Positions 17,725-28,826 of a DNA stretch of 64,000 nucleotides are shown here, piece by piece (the stretch's first letter is position 1; each line of letters starts with the position of its first letter). Source of the DNA: Hymenobacter sp. APR13 (lineage in GTDB: Bacteria > Bacteroidota > Bacteroidia > Cytophagales > Hymenobacteraceae); assembly GCF_000737515.1 (NCBI RefSeq), contig NZ_CP006587.1, positions 4,211,001 through 4,275,000 of the forward strand. The letters run 5' to 3'. Made by a program: the position numbers and the translations under genes. The notes under the pieces are model-generated. The model was given only the letters and a program-made list of their open reading frames with translations, did no database searches and was not told where the DNA came from.

Positions 17725-18438
17725 TTGTTTTGTGGCGCGGGTGTTGTTGTTTTGCAGGCTCACTCGCGCCCTCAGGTTTTGGAAACTGCCCTTATCAGCC
17801 GTACTGCCGACTTCGTTCGGGAAAAGTTCTTACACGAAGGTTCCGGGCACGACTGGGAGCATATCCGCCGGGTGTGGCAGGTGGCCCGGGCCCTGGCCCA
17901 GGACACTCCCGAAGCTAACCCGCTGCACACCGAGCTGGGCGCGTTGCTGCACGACGTAGCCGACTGGAAGTTCCACGACGGCGACGAAGAAGCCGGCCCC
18001 CGGGCTGCCCGAGCCTGGCTGGAGAGCCAGCACGCGCCCGAAAGCGTTATTCAGGCCGTGGAAACCATCATCCGCGAAGTCAGCTTCAAAGGCCTTGGCG
18101 TGCCCACGCCCATGAGCACCATTGAAGGCGCGCTGGTGCAGGACGCCGACCGCCTCGATGCCATCGGGGCTATTGGGGTGGCCCGCGCCTTTGCCTACGG
18201 CGGGCACAAGGGCCGGCCGCTGCACGACCCCACGGTGCCGCCGGTGCAACACGCCTCGTTTGCCAGTTACAAGCAGAACGTGGCCCCCACCATCAACCAT
18301 TTCTACGAGAAGCTGCTGCACTTGCGTGAGCGGCTTAATACGCCCGCTGCCCGCCGCGTTGCCGAGCAGCGCCACGCGTTTATGGAAGCCTTTTTGACGC
18401 AGTTTCTGCGCGAGTGGGAAGGTCAGGATCTGGGCTAA
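17725..18438 (+). CDS. HD-domain phosphohydrolase (YedJ-like)
   Basis: The core runs RTADFVREKFLHEGSGHDWEH (His), ELGALLHDVADWK (HD pair), EGALVQDADRLDAIGA (Asp), the metal-binding pattern of HD hydrolases of the YedJ/uncharacterised group. The C-terminal helices include FASYKQNVAPTINHFYEKLL. There is no ATG in frame near the 5' end; a TTG at 17752 (just before QAHSRPQVLE) fits better than the TTG at 17725. Cytoplasmic, substrate unknown, possibly a nucleotide. Confidence 0.82.
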   Translation: MFCGAGVVVLQAHSRPQVLETALISRTADFVREKFLHEGSGHDWEHIRRVWQVARALAQDTPEANPLHTELGALLHDVADWKFHDGDEEAGPRAARAWLESQHAPESVIQAVETIIREVSFKGLGVPTPMSTIEGALVQDADRLDAIGAIGVARAFAYGGHKGRPLHDPTVPPVQHASFASYKQNVAPTINHFYEKLLHLRERLNTPAARRVAEQRHAFMEAFLTQFLREWEGQDLG

Positions 18439-18519
18439 ACCTCCGGACTTTAGGCCCTGCCAGCCCGGGTTTTCCAGCTCCGGCTGCCCCGGACAACCAG
18501 AAACTACCATCTTTGCCGT

Positions 18520-18762
18520 ATGACATTCCGCTCGTTTTATCTCCGTTTGCTGGTGCCGGCGCTGGTGCTGCTGCTGGCCGCGTCCTGCCGTACGTGTCCC
18601 ATCAATTCCTGCCATACCCGCAAGGTGCATTTCCACGATGGCGTGAAGTACCGGGGGCAGCCGATCTTCAAGAAGCAGAACCCGGCAATCGGCGAAAAAA
18701 TCAAGACCTACAACCCCAAGGCCGGCAAGCACAAAGCCGATAAAAGTAAGTCGCTGAAGTAG
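18520..18762 (+). CDS. Small lipoprotein, 80 aa
   Basis: MTFRSFYLRLLVPALVLLLA followed by lipobox LAASC, then a Cys-rich start (CRTCPINSCHTRKVHFHDG) and a very basic tail (KAGKHKADKSKSLK). This is a lipoprotein anchored in an envelope membrane. The sequence YRGQPIFKKQNPAIGEKIKT is probably the conserved part. Function unknown; it sits between the HD hydrolase and gyrA. A near-consensus -7 element (CATCTTTG) lies 4 nt before the ATG. Confidence 0.7.
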   Translation: MTFRSFYLRLLVPALVLLLAASCRTCPINSCHTRKVHFHDGVKYRGQPIFKKQNPAIGEKIKTYNPKAGKHKADKSKSLK

Positions 18763-18782
18763 GGGAGAAGCGCGGCTAGGCG

Positions 18783-18813
18783 TTGGAAAAACGGCCTTTT
18801 TTGCCTATCTTGC
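18783..18813 (+). promoter_or_regulatory. Putative gyrA promoter
   Basis: TTGG, exactly 19 nt, then TATCTTGC, close to the Bacteroidota TTTG-N19-TAnnTTTG form, 73 nt upstream of the gyrA start. Confidence 0.5.
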
Positions 18814-18886
18814 AGGCTTAACGCACCCTTCATTCACAGTGCCGGCGCGGCCCTTCAGGGCGTAGCTGGCCGACTAAGTTCTCCCT

Positions 18887-21448
<2,562 letters not shown>

Positions 21449-21466
21449 CTTTGCGCAAGAGGAGGG

Positions 21467-21499
21467 AAGAGGCTGGTTTCACGACCAGCCTCTTGCTTT
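21467..21499 (+). terminator. Terminator of gyrA
   Basis: An 11-bp perfect stem (aagaggctggt/accagcctctt) with a 6-nt loop, 19 nt after the gyrA stop, followed by a short T-rich stretch. Confidence 0.7.
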
Positions 21500-21603
21500 C
21501 CAACCCGGCACGGGGCAGCACTGAACTTCGGGCGCTGTTTCCCCGTTTCCCCTGAAATTTTCTTTCCTTTTTCCTTTTGACCATTCTTCAGAAAAACCTC
21601 CCT

Positions 21604-22746
21604 ATGAAGAAGATCCTTCTGACGCTTGTCGCTGCGGCGGCACTGACTTCCGCTTCGGCTCAGACTTCGGCCGTTACCAACGCCATTCTGAACCAGCGCC
21701 AGGGCCTGCTCGACAAAGCCCGCACCGATATCGACAAAGCAGTTCTCAACGAGAAGACCTCCACCAAAGCCAAAACCTGGTACACGCGGGGTGAAATCTA
21801 CGAAGCTATGGCGGCCAGCCCCATCTACGGGAAGTCGCTGGGTGCCGGTGAAGGTACGCGCACGGCATTTGAGTCGTACAAGAAAACCATCGAGCTTGAA
21901 GGTAAAGACGGTGAGTACGGTAAGCAGGCCACCGCTAAACTCGATAACCTGTATGGCATGGCGCTGAACGCCGGCGTGGAAAGCTACAATGGCAAAGACT
22001 ACGACGGAGCCATCAAGTCGTACCAGATGGCCCAGCAGATCCGTCCGCAGGATACCACGGCGTATTTGTACTCTGCCTATGCGGCGGAAGCCAAGAATGA
22101 TTTTGCCACCGCAAAGTCTACGTATGGCCAGCTGATTGCCATGAACTACAAGTCGCCGCAGATGTACGGCCGCATGTTGCAGATTGCCCGTCAGGAAAAG
22201 AACGAAGCTGAGGCAGCTAAAGTGATTCAGCAGGCGCTGCAGGCGTATCCCAACAACAAGGGCTTCATGCTGGAAGACCTGAACGCCGATCTGAGCGCCG
22301 GCCGTGGCAAGGAAGCGCTGGCCAAAATCGACAAAGCCATTGCGGCCGACCCGAAGAACGCCAACCTGTACGCTGTTAAAGGTTCTTTGCTGGACCAGGC
22401 CAAGCAGCCCGAAGAAGCCCTGAAAGCGTATCGCCAAGCCGTAGAAGCAGAGCCAACCAACTTCGACGCCAACTTTAACTTAGGCGTATACAACTATAAC
22501 AAGGCGGCTGACCTGTACACCAAAGCCAGCAAGATGGATCTTGCCACGTACAATAAGAGTGGTAAGAAGTTTGAAGCTGATGGCAAGAAGTATTTCGCTG
22601 AAGCGCTGCCTTACTTCGAAAAAGCGCTGGCTGCTCAGCCGGAAGATCGGGCTACCATTTCGTCTCTGGGCAAGGTATATACCAAGCTCGGCCGCAACGC
22701 CGATGCCGAGCGTATGAACGCCAAGCTTGACGCGCTGAAGAAATAG
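21604..22746 (+). CDS. Secreted TPR-repeat protein
   Basis: 380 aa. The ATG at 21604 opens a signal peptide (MKKILLTLVAAAALTSASAQ). TPR units are visible through the rest: AKTWYTRGEIYEAMA, GVESYNGKDYDGAIKSYQMA, AYLYSAYAAEAKNDFATA, NLYAVKGSLLDQAKQPEEAL, FNLGVYNYNKAADLYTKA, and YFEKALAAQPEDRATISSLG. It is expected in the periplasm as a protein-binding scaffold. It is next to gyrA but has its own gap and terminator, so no functional link is implied. Confidence 0.82.
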   Translation: MKKILLTLVAAAALTSASAQTSAVTNAILNQRQGLLDKARTDIDKAVLNEKTSTKAKTWYTRGEIYEAMAASPIYGKSLGAGEGTRTAFESYKKTIELEGKDGEYGKQATAKLDNLYGMALNAGVESYNGKDYDGAIKSYQMAQQIRPQDTTAYLYSAYAAEAKNDFATAKSTYGQLIAMNYKSPQMYGRMLQIARQEKNEAEAAKVIQQALQAYPNNKGFMLEDLNADLSAGRGKEALAKIDKAIAADPKNANLYAVKGSLLDQAKQPEEALKAYRQAVEAEPTNFDANFNLGVYNYNKAADLYTKASKMDLATYNKSGKKFEADGKKYFAEALPYFEKALAAQPEDRATISSLGKVYTKLGRNADAERMNAKLDALKK

Positions 22747-22775
22747 CTTCACCTGCAGCAGTAGGGAAGCCCCCG

Positions 22776-22808
22776 AAATCATCCCGGCATGCAGTCGGGA
22801 TGATTTTT
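22776..22808 (+). terminator. Terminator of the TPR gene
   Basis: Perfect 11-bp stem (aaatcatcccg/cgggatgattt) with a 9-nt loop, followed by T-rich sequence, 30 nt past the stop codon. Confidence 0.8.
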
Positions 22809-23986
22809 GAAAATATTACTTAACATAATATAAATTATAAGACAATTAGATTTAGTTCTTTCGATGCCGGTTTATAGCGGCCTTTGATTGTCATGTCCTT
22901 AGTAGGTAGAATAACGGCGGGCTTAGCACGCATGATGATTACGGGCAAGACAACATGAACCTGATTGTTTGTGTACTGCGGAAGCTGTTAGTAATGTAGA
23001 GACACAGCCGAAGCCTTTCTTCCATATAAGTGGCCTCGCCGTTGTCACCACCTATTGTGGCTCTAATCGTTCACGGATCTAGTGGCCCAGCATCTGCTGA
23101 GTCTCTGGAGTATCCGTCCACAAGCCTCAGCGTACGCCTGTCGCCACATTAGAACTCAGTTACTGGAGAGTTACAACGTTGGCATCCAGCGGTAATTAGC
23201 TGCAGTTGAGCCCGCGGCTGCGGCCGTGTCATAGCGGACGATAAAAATGAAACTGTCAGAGCGAAGATGATTCACGATGTGATATGCTCTTAGCTGTGCC
23301 CGCCCTGCACGCTGGTCAGCGCGGCAATTACGACTGGCTGTAACTGTTGGCCTGGACTTAGCGAGTTCCTTAGTCGGACTGCGTGTTGCCGATTATGTGT
23401 GTGGCACCCAACGATATGTCGCCGAATTGCTCCTGGCTCCAGTTGCTGTAGAAGCTAAGTAGCATTTGAGGATTCGTTGGGTAAGCTTGGTATCCCTTAT
23501 AGTGAACATGGTTCATTGATAAAGAAAATGAGCCTCTACCCTACCCAGGTGATTTTTTCTAGGACTTCTCTCCTATTCAGTGTGTGTAAACTATCCTGTT
23601 TGTTCAGGCATTTGCTCGACCATGTCGTGCTTAGGCATATTAGCACTTATCTAGGCCTCAGTTCAGCGATAGGCGAAATTGTCACGGGTTAGGAACGAAC
23701 TCTATGAGTGCTCTATTAAGGATCGATATGAAGTCCTAATGCAGGATCTCGCAAGGCCCCGCCCCGCCTTGCATTAGTGTAGTATATAAATTATAGGGAT
23801 ATGGACCATTGTTTATATTAAGGAAATATTCAGATTGAGGGAAATCATAAGGTGTAAAAACCATAAAGTAAATAAAAGTACAAATAAGCATTACTTTTAT
23901 TGACCTTTATGTGCTTTTTACTACTTGTATCTCACTTTTATGCCTTATATTTACGTACTGTTTCACCACTTCAACTCACCTGTTAT
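22809..23986. other. AT-rich region of about 1.2 kb with no recognisable gene
   Basis: The base composition drops sharply compared with both sides, especially at 22809-22870 and 23775-23986. All frames are broken by stops; the longest open stretch (23477-23692) has no protein-like features. At 23736-23777 a bulged hairpin can form (ctaat/attag enclosing gcaaggc/gccttgc). The rest could be decayed coding or mobile DNA, but I cannot name a source. The last 200 nt probably hold the promoter of the next gene. Confidence 0.5.
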
Positions 23987-25015
23987 ATGCCAAAAACTAT
24001 AGACTATCCTAGAACTTCCTATGCTGGTGCCTGGGAAGTAGCAGAAGTAGTTGATGATACAGGTGGCAAGTGTTCTATCGAAGCTTGCGCCCGTAAGCTC
24101 AATCGTAAGGTTAGTGGCTCCTTTAAAGCTATCTTGGGTTCAGCGGTAAAGTTTGGTCTGCTTACCAGCAAACGGGAGCTACTCACCACCACAAATCTGT
24201 TTCGCCGCATCAAGCATGCGTACGATAAGCAGGAGGAATTACTTTACCACCGCGAAGCTTTCCTGCATCCGCCGCTGTTCTCCCAGATAAGCCGCAAATT
24301 CAGAAACAAAGAGCTCCCCGTGCAGATGTTTGACATCATGCTGATCCGGGAGTTTGGAGTAGAAGAGATTAATGCGCAGAATGTAGCCAAGGCATTCGTA
24401 GATGGCGCCCGCATGGCCGGGATTCTGGATGAGCGCAACGTAATGGCCGACATCGACCAGCTGGCTGCACAACAGGGCCCGCGCCGCGAGCTTGCCAGTG
24501 GCGAGATGCCGCTGAATCTGTTCAAGGCTTCAGACGCTCCCGGCGCATCTTCCTCCTCCCCTGCCATAGCATATTCTCAGGACTTCCGTTTAGACCCTGC
24601 AGAGCGCTACGCTACAGACAGCACATTCCCTGAGACGGGTCTTGTACCGTCTGCGCCCTCTGAGTCGCTTACAGACGCTGCAATGGACTCGGATCCGGTG
24701 TCGGCCCTGTTTGGTTTAAACCGGACAACTCCCGCTCCGGCCACACAGTATTCCGCGGAAGCAGCGGTTGTACCTCCTGTTATACTTCCGGCCGCTTCCA
24801 CCCCGCCTGAGCCCCTATCCGCGCCGACGCCCCGGCCGGCCCCGCCGGCTTCTCCCCGAGTATCCGAACCGACGGTGGCCCCGCCCACTGAGGGCTACCT
24901 GATTCACATTGCCGGGCCGGGCCTGGACACCCAACTGAGCATTCAGGACGTTGACGACCTGGAGATTGTCCGGATCCTACTGGAAAAAATCAGGAAGAAT
25001 CTGGCTAACAGGTAG
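23987..25015 (+). CDS. Hypothetical protein with winged-helix-like N-terminal domain
   Basis: 342 aa from the ATG at 23987 (MPKTIDYPRTSYAGAWEVAE). An earlier in-frame start would add a hydrophobic stretch that looks like translated leader. The N-terminal 170 residues (GGKCSIEACARKLNRKVSGS, LTTTNLFRRIKHAY, FRNKELPVQMFDIMLIREF) look like tandem winged-helix or replication-initiator-type modules of a family seen in many bacteria without assigned function. Residues about 190-300 are a disordered Pro/Ala/Ser linker; the last 45 (YLIHIAGPGLDTQL, IVRILLEKIRKNLAN) form a short C-terminal domain. The 5' half is AT-richer than surrounding genes. Confidence 0.65.
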   Translation: MPKTIDYPRTSYAGAWEVAEVVDDTGGKCSIEACARKLNRKVSGSFKAILGSAVKFGLLTSKRELLTTTNLFRRIKHAYDKQEELLYHREAFLHPPLFSQISRKFRNKELPVQMFDIMLIREFGVEEINAQNVAKAFVDGARMAGILDERNVMADIDQLAAQQGPRRELASGEMPLNLFKASDAPGASSSSPAIAYSQDFRLDPAERYATDSTFPETGLVPSAPSESLTDAAMDSDPVSALFGLNRTTPAPATQYSAEAAVVPPVILPAASTPPEPLSAPTPRPAPPASPRVSEPTVAPPTEGYLIHIAGPGLDTQLSIQDVDDLEIVRILLEKIRKNLANR

Positions 25016-25027
25016 ATAACCTCCATT

Positions 25028-25078
25028 AATCAAAAAAGCCCCTTACCGACTTGTAGTTGGTAAGGGGCTTTTTTGATT
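25028..25078 (+). terminator. Strong bidirectional terminator
   Basis: A perfect 20-bp stem (ccccttacc/ggtaagggg core extended by A and T tracts) closes a short loop with further pairing. Poly-A and poly-T flanks make it work on both strands. It separates the hypothetical gene from the histidine operon. Confidence 0.92.
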
Positions 25079-25185
25079 TAAAGGGTTTGGCTAACCCAAG
25101 TTGCGAACGATGCGGCGGCCGTTTGGAAGGGGGGCAGGTGCGGAGAGAACCGCCAAACCGGAGTTACTTCCGCAACTTTCGTCGC

Positions 25186-25824
25186 CTACTCCCGGCGCAC
25201 CCCGCCGGAAATGGTAGTGTGGCGCTGCTTGAGCACGTCTACCACGTCTTCCATGGAAAGTCCGGAGGCCGTCAGCAGTACCAACAAATGGTAAAGCAGG
25301 TCGGCGGCCTCGCCTTTCAGGCCCTCCACGTTTCCGCCCACGGCGTCGATGACGGTTTCCACGGCCTCCTCTCCCACTTTCTGGGCGATTTTGGGCATGC
25401 CCTTGCGGAACAGGGAAGCGGTGTACGACTTGGGGTCTTCGTCGGGGTGCTGGTGGCGGCGCTGCACCAGGCGCTCCAGCTCTGCCACGAAGCTCACGGC
25501 CGGAGCCGGGTAGCGCGTCTGCTGGGGCTGCTCGAAGCAGCTGGTGGTGCCCCGGTGACAGGTGGGGCCGTCGGGGCGGGCCAGGATGAGCAGGGCGTCC
25601 TGGTCGCAGTCCTCGTGCTCACTCACCACGGTGAGGTAGTTGCCGGAGGTTTCGCCCTTAGTCCAGAGGCGCTGCTTGGAGCGGGAGAAGAACGTCACGC
25701 GGCCCGTCTGGCGGGTCACACGCTGCGCTTCCTCGTTCTGGTAGCCCAGCATCAGCACCTGCCCCGTGTGGGCATCCTGCACAATCACCGGAATCAGCCC
25801 ATCGGGCATTTTGGCAAAATTCAT
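25186..25824 (-). CDS. hisIE: Phosphoribosyl-AMP cyclohydrolase / phosphoribosyl-ATP diphosphatase (bifunctional)
   Basis: 212 aa. The N-terminal HisI domain (about 1-105) has DAHTGQVLMLGYQNEEA, the metal motif CDQDALLILARPDGPTCHRG and TTSCF. The C-terminal HisE domain (about 112-205) has SYTASLFRKGMPKIAQKVGE and EEAVETVIDA with the acidic cluster, then EAADLLYHLLVLL. It catalyses steps 2 and 3 of histidine synthesis in the cytoplasm. It is the last gene of the his operon. Its ATG lies 6 nt from the palindrome that fills the gap to hisF. Confidence 0.95.
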   Translation of the reverse strand: MNFAKMPDGLIPVIVQDAHTGQVLMLGYQNEEAQRVTRQTGRVTFFSRSKQRLWTKGETSGNYLTVVSEHEDCDQDALLILARPDGPTCHRGTTSCFEQPQQTRYPAPAVSFVAELERLVQRRHQHPDEDPKSYTASLFRKGMPKIAQKVGEEAVETVIDAVGGNVEGLKGEAADLLYHLLVLLTASGLSMEDVVDVLKQRHTTISGGVRRE

Positions 25825-25830
25825 ATTCTA

Positions 25831-25943
25831 AGTGATGAGGTGATGAGGTGATGAGGTAAGGCGTCAGAATTCCGACATTGATGTAGAAGTAAAACAGATT
25901 GACGAGCTACCTCATCACTGTTCACCCCCATCACCTCATCACT
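25831..25943. repeat. Palindromic spacer between hisF and hisIE (gtgatgag word)
   Basis: The left arm holds three tandem copies of the octamer gtgatgag; the right arm is its imperfect complement, tacctcatcact and catcacctcatcact, with about 50 nt between arms. The element covers 113 of the 125 nt between the hisF stop and the hisIE start. The same octamer recurs eight times in tandem at 35261. Confidence 0.85.
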
Positions 25944-25949
25944 CAAAAA

Positions 25950-26708
25950 TTACAGCCGCACGGCAATGCCGTCCTGGCGCAGGTGTTCTTTCAGCTCGCG
26001 GATGCCGATTTCGCCGAAGTGGAAGATGCTGGCGGCGAGGCCGGCGTCGGCGTGGGCCTGCTGGAACACGTTGGTGAAGTCCTGCTTGGAGCCCGCGCCG
26101 CCGCTGGCAATGACCGGGATGGTCACGGCCCGGCTCACGGCCCCGGTGATGTCCAGCGCGAAGCCGTCCTTGGTGCCGTCGTTGCTCATGGAGGTCAGCA
26201 GGATTTCGCCCGCGCCCCGCTCGGCAGCTTCCCGGCACCACTGCACTGCGTCGCGGCCGGTGTTGTGGGTGCCGGCCCGGGTGTAGATCTGCCAGCCATC
26301 GGCGTCGTTATAGCGGGCATCGGCGGCAACCACGATGCACTGGGAGCCGAAGCGGGCCGCCAACTCGTCAATCAGCTCGGGGCGCGCCAACGCGGCCGAG
26401 TTGATGCTTACTTTATCGGCCCCGTTCATCAGCAGTGCCTCCACATCGGACACGGTGCCGATGCCGCCGCCCACGGTGAACGGAATGTCCAGCTCCCGGG
26501 CCACGTCGCGCACCAGGGTCACCAGCGTGGCGCGCTTCTGGTTGGTGGCGGTGATATCGAGGAACACCAGCTCGTCGGCGCCTTCGCGGGCATAGCGGGC
26601 GGCCAGGGCCACCGGGTCGCCGGCGTCGCGCAGGCCCTCGAAGCGCACCCCTTTCACGGTGCGCCCGTCCTTCACGTCGAGGCAGGGTATGATTCGTTTG
26701 GTTAGCAT
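25950..26708 (-). CDS. hisF: Imidazole glycerol phosphate synthase cyclase subunit
   Basis: 252 aa (beta/alpha)8 barrel. Catalytic Asp in [18 protein letters not shown], second half-barrel Asp region ([20 protein letters not shown]), phosphate-binding loops [11 protein letters not shown] and [11 protein letters not shown]. With the HisH glutaminase it converts PRFAR and ammonia to IGP and AICAR. It follows a small non-his gene by 15 nt in the operon and precedes hisIE. Confidence 0.97.
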   Translation of the reverse strand: MLTKRIIPCLDVKDGRTVKGVRFEGLRDAGDPVALAARYAREGADELVFLDITATNQKRATLVTLVRDVARELDIPFTVGGGIGTVSDVEALLMNGADKVSINSAALARPELIDELAARFGSQCIVVAADARYNDADGWQIYTRAGTHNTGRDAVQWCREAAERGAGEILLTSMSNDGTKDGFALDITGAVSRAVTIPVIASGGAGSKQDFTNVFQQAHADAGLAASIFHFGEIGIRELKEHLRQDGIAVRL

Positions 26709-26723
26709 GGTTGATTGACTGGA

Positions 26724-27164
26724 TTAGTCTTCTGTCTGATTTGAACTGGGCCAGTTGATAACCGGCTTTTCACGTGGGTTCCAACCGCTGAGTAGAGCCC
26801 CTAGCCTATTCAGCTCTGCTGGCATCGTCAGTATATAAAACTTACAATCACAGCTATAAGGTGCTTCTAAATGATTCTTGATATCCACTAGAATTGCGGA
26901 TGCACCATTTGGCTGATAGCAAAAGACTTCCAGCAGCATATAATACGACCATTCGGAGGAGTTTTCTCCTATTTGTAGCCTGACACTGCTTTTGCCAGTC
27001 AGCGGAAAATTCTTGAGTTGCTCTCCAAAATCTTCGAACTGGTCATCGTATCCATAGAAGTCGAGGGCAGCTGCTGAATCACCATTAGACAAGGCAATTT
27101 CATAATGCAAAAAACCGTCACCATCATCCAGACTTTGCCTTTTTATCTTAAGAAGCTGCTTCAT
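26724..27164 (-). CDS. Hypothetical protein inserted between hisA and hisF
   Basis: 146 aa with no signal peptide: IALSNGDSAAALDFYGYDDQ, FEDFGEQLKNFPLTGKSSV, YYMLLEVFCYQPNGASAILV, FYILTMPAELNRLGALLSGW. The beta-rich layout with an FG..L..FP motif resembles small Bacteroidota proteins often found beside polymorphic toxins (immunity-like), but this is only a resemblance. It is visibly AT-richer than the his genes. It is packed tightly: 14 nt after hisA and 15 nt before hisF, so it must be co-transcribed. Likely a later insertion into the operon; role in histidine synthesis not indicated. Confidence 0.7.
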   Translation of the reverse strand: MKQLLKIKRQSLDDGDGFLHYEIALSNGDSAAALDFYGYDDQFEDFGEQLKNFPLTGKSSVRLQIGENSSEWSYYMLLEVFCYQPNGASAILVDIKNHLEAPYSCDCKFYILTMPAELNRLGALLSGWNPREKPVINWPSSNQTED

Positions 27165-27178
27165 AACAGTATTACTGC

Positions 27179-27895
27179 TTACAGCCAGGGCTGTAGCTGC
27201 TGCAGCGTGATAGTGCCTTCGTAGATGGCTTTGCCGATGATGGCCCCGTGCATGCCCACGGCGGCCAGGGCCTCCACGTCGGCAATGGTGGTCACGCCGC
27301 CGCTGGCAATGAGGCGGGCGGCAGGCAGCTGCTCGCGCAACTCCGTGTACGTAGCCAGCGACGGGCCCTGGAGCTTGCCGTCCTTGCTCACGTCGGTGCA
27401 GATAAAGGTGGTGGCGCCGCTGGCCAGGTAGCCCTCCACGAACTCGCGCAGGGTCCGCTCGCTCTGCTCGGCCCAGGCGTTGATGGAAATGTGGTTGTCG
27501 CGGTAGTCGGCCCCGATGATGATACGGTCGGCCCCGAAGGCATGGAGCCAGCCATTCACGGTTTCGGGCTCGCGCACGGCAATGCTGCCGGCGGTAATCT
27601 GCTGGGCTCCGGCGTCGAAGGCCTGGCGCACGGCTTCCTCACTCTGCAGCCCGCCCCCGAAGTCGATGTGCAGGCTGGTGTGGCGGGCAATGCGCTCCAG
27701 TACGGGCAGGTTCACGGGGCGCTTGGCACGGGCTCCGTCGAGGTCCACCAGGTGCAGGCGCTTCACGCCGGCGGCCTCGAAGCGTTGGGCCACGGCCAGC
27801 GGGTCGGCGTCGTAGGTGGTCTGCTGGGCAAAGTCGCCCTCCGTCAGGCGCACGCACTGGCCGCCTATGAGGTCAATAGCGGGAATAATTTCCAT
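27179..27895 (-). CDS. hisA: 1-(5-phosphoribosyl)-5-[(5-phosphoribosylamino)methylideneamino]imidazole-4-carboxamide isomerase
   Basis: 238 aa barrel. Catalytic Asp8 in AIDLIGGQCVRLTEGDF, phosphate-binding FGGGLQSEEAVRQAFDAGA, second catalytic Asp in FICTDVSKDGKLQGPS, and ASGGVTTIADVEAL. It catalyses the ProFAR to PRFAR isomerisation, step 4 of the pathway, feeding HisF/HisH. Family paralogue of HisF, distinguished by AIDLIGG and TDVSKDG. Preceded by the palindromic element at 27918-28006. Confidence 0.96.
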   Translation of the reverse strand: MEIIPAIDLIGGQCVRLTEGDFAQQTTYDADPLAVAQRFEAAGVKRLHLVDLDGARAKRPVNLPVLERIARHTSLHIDFGGGLQSEEAVRQAFDAGAQQITAGSIAVREPETVNGWLHAFGADRIIIGADYRDNHISINAWAEQSERTLREFVEGYLASGATTFICTDVSKDGKLQGPSLATYTELREQLPAARLIASGGVTTIADVEALAAVGMHGAIIGKAIYEGTITLQQLQPWL

Positions 27896-27917
27896 GTTGG
27901 GGTCTAAGAACAGTCAC

Positions 27918-28006
27918 CTGTCATCCTGAGCGGAGCGAAAGATCTTTTCACGCGTGAACGATTAGTTCTGGTGTGATAGGGTCCTTCGCTCCGCTCAGGA
28001 TGACAG
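27918..28006. repeat. Palindrome between hisH and hisA (gtcatcctgagcggagcgaa word)
   Basis: Two perfectly complementary 22-nt arms, at 27918-27939 and 27985-28006, separated by 45 nt, in the 118-nt gap of two operonic genes. The arm word is a REP-like sequence; related weaker copies lie at 28680-28765, 29955-29987 and 60753-60780. Confidence 0.9.
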
Positions 28007-28013
28007 ACAGGGA

Positions 28014-28604
28014 TTACAGCTTGAGAAAGTTTTCCAGGATGCGGGTGCCGACGGGGCCGCTCTTTTCGGTGTGGAACTGCACGGCGTAGAAGTTCTCGTG
28101 CTGCACGGCGGCGCTGAACGGCGCGGGGTACGCGGCCTCGGCAATGGTATACCCGCCTACCGGGGCGTAGTAGCTGTGCACGAAGTACACGTAGTCCTCG
28201 GCACTGAGGCCTTCGAACAGCGGGCCGCGCAACGCCTGCAGGTTGTTCCAGCCCATGTGTGGCACTTTATACTCCGCGGTGGCCGGGAACCGAACCACGT
28301 CGAACGGGAGAATCCCGAGCAGTTCGGTACCGCCGCCCTCCTGGGTGTGGCGGCCCAGCAACTGCATGCCCAGGCAGATGCCCAGGAACGGCTGCGTGAG
28401 CGTGGGCAGCAGTTCGTGCAACCCTTGGGCCCGCAGCTCCCGCATGGCGGAGGCAGCCTCGCCCTCACCCGGGAACAGCACCTTATCGGCGCGGCGAATC
28501 ACGTCGTGATCGGCCGTGAGCGTGGCCTGCACGCCCAGCCGTTCCAGCGCAAACAGCACCGACTGCACGTTGCCGCCTTTGTAATCTACTATGGCTATTT
28601 CCAT
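28014..28604 (-). CDS. hisH: Imidazole glycerol phosphate synthase glutaminase subunit
   Basis: 196 aa class-I glutamine amidotransferase. The nucleophile Cys is in PFLGICLGMQLLG and the His/Glu pair in AVQFHTEKSGP; KVPHMGWNNL and the oxyanion strand region PGEGEAASAM are typical of HisH. It delivers ammonia from glutamine to HisF. The operon neighbour hisA follows after the palindromic spacer. Confidence 0.96.
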   Translation of the reverse strand: MEIAIVDYKGGNVQSVLFALERLGVQATLTADHDVIRRADKVLFPGEGEAASAMRELRAQGLHELLPTLTQPFLGICLGMQLLGRHTQEGGGTELLGILPFDVVRFPATAEYKVPHMGWNNLQALRGPLFEGLSAEDYVYFVHSYYAPVGGYTIAEAAYPAPFSAAVQHENFYAVQFHTEKSGPVGTRILENFLKL

Positions 28605-28679
28605 TTGAACATATAGAGTGAAGGATGTCGTTTACTCTTTTGTTTAAACAAATGTTTAAAGAGTTTTTTACTTATAAAC

Positions 28680-28765
28680 CGTCATCCTGCCTGGAACCGA
28701 GAGCCTTGTTACAGTAGCACGAATCGGTGCAAGATGTAAGGCTCTTCGCTTCAGTCAGGATGACG
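28680..28765. repeat. Second, degenerate gtcatcctg...caggatgac palindrome between hisB and hisH
   Basis: The arms cgtcatcctgcctg (28680) and cagtcaggatgacg (to 28765) are complementary with mismatches; internal agagcctt/aaggctct also pair. Two smaller AT-rich inverted repeats flank it, at 28634-28664 (ctcttt...aaac) and 28796-28825 (tttatccattt/aaatggataaa). Confidence 0.7.
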
Positions 28766-28826
28766 ATTATGCATGCAAATCACGCGCACTCAACTATTTA
28801 TCCATTTTTTTAAACAAATGGATAAA

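Noticed and set aside
22870..23470. Possible pseudogene in the AT-rich gap
   Set aside because: I translated it in several frames and found only short fragments. No known family could be recognised.
23477..23692. 71-codon frame in the AT-rich gap
   Set aside because: No signal, motif or sensible composition, and no promoter or start context.
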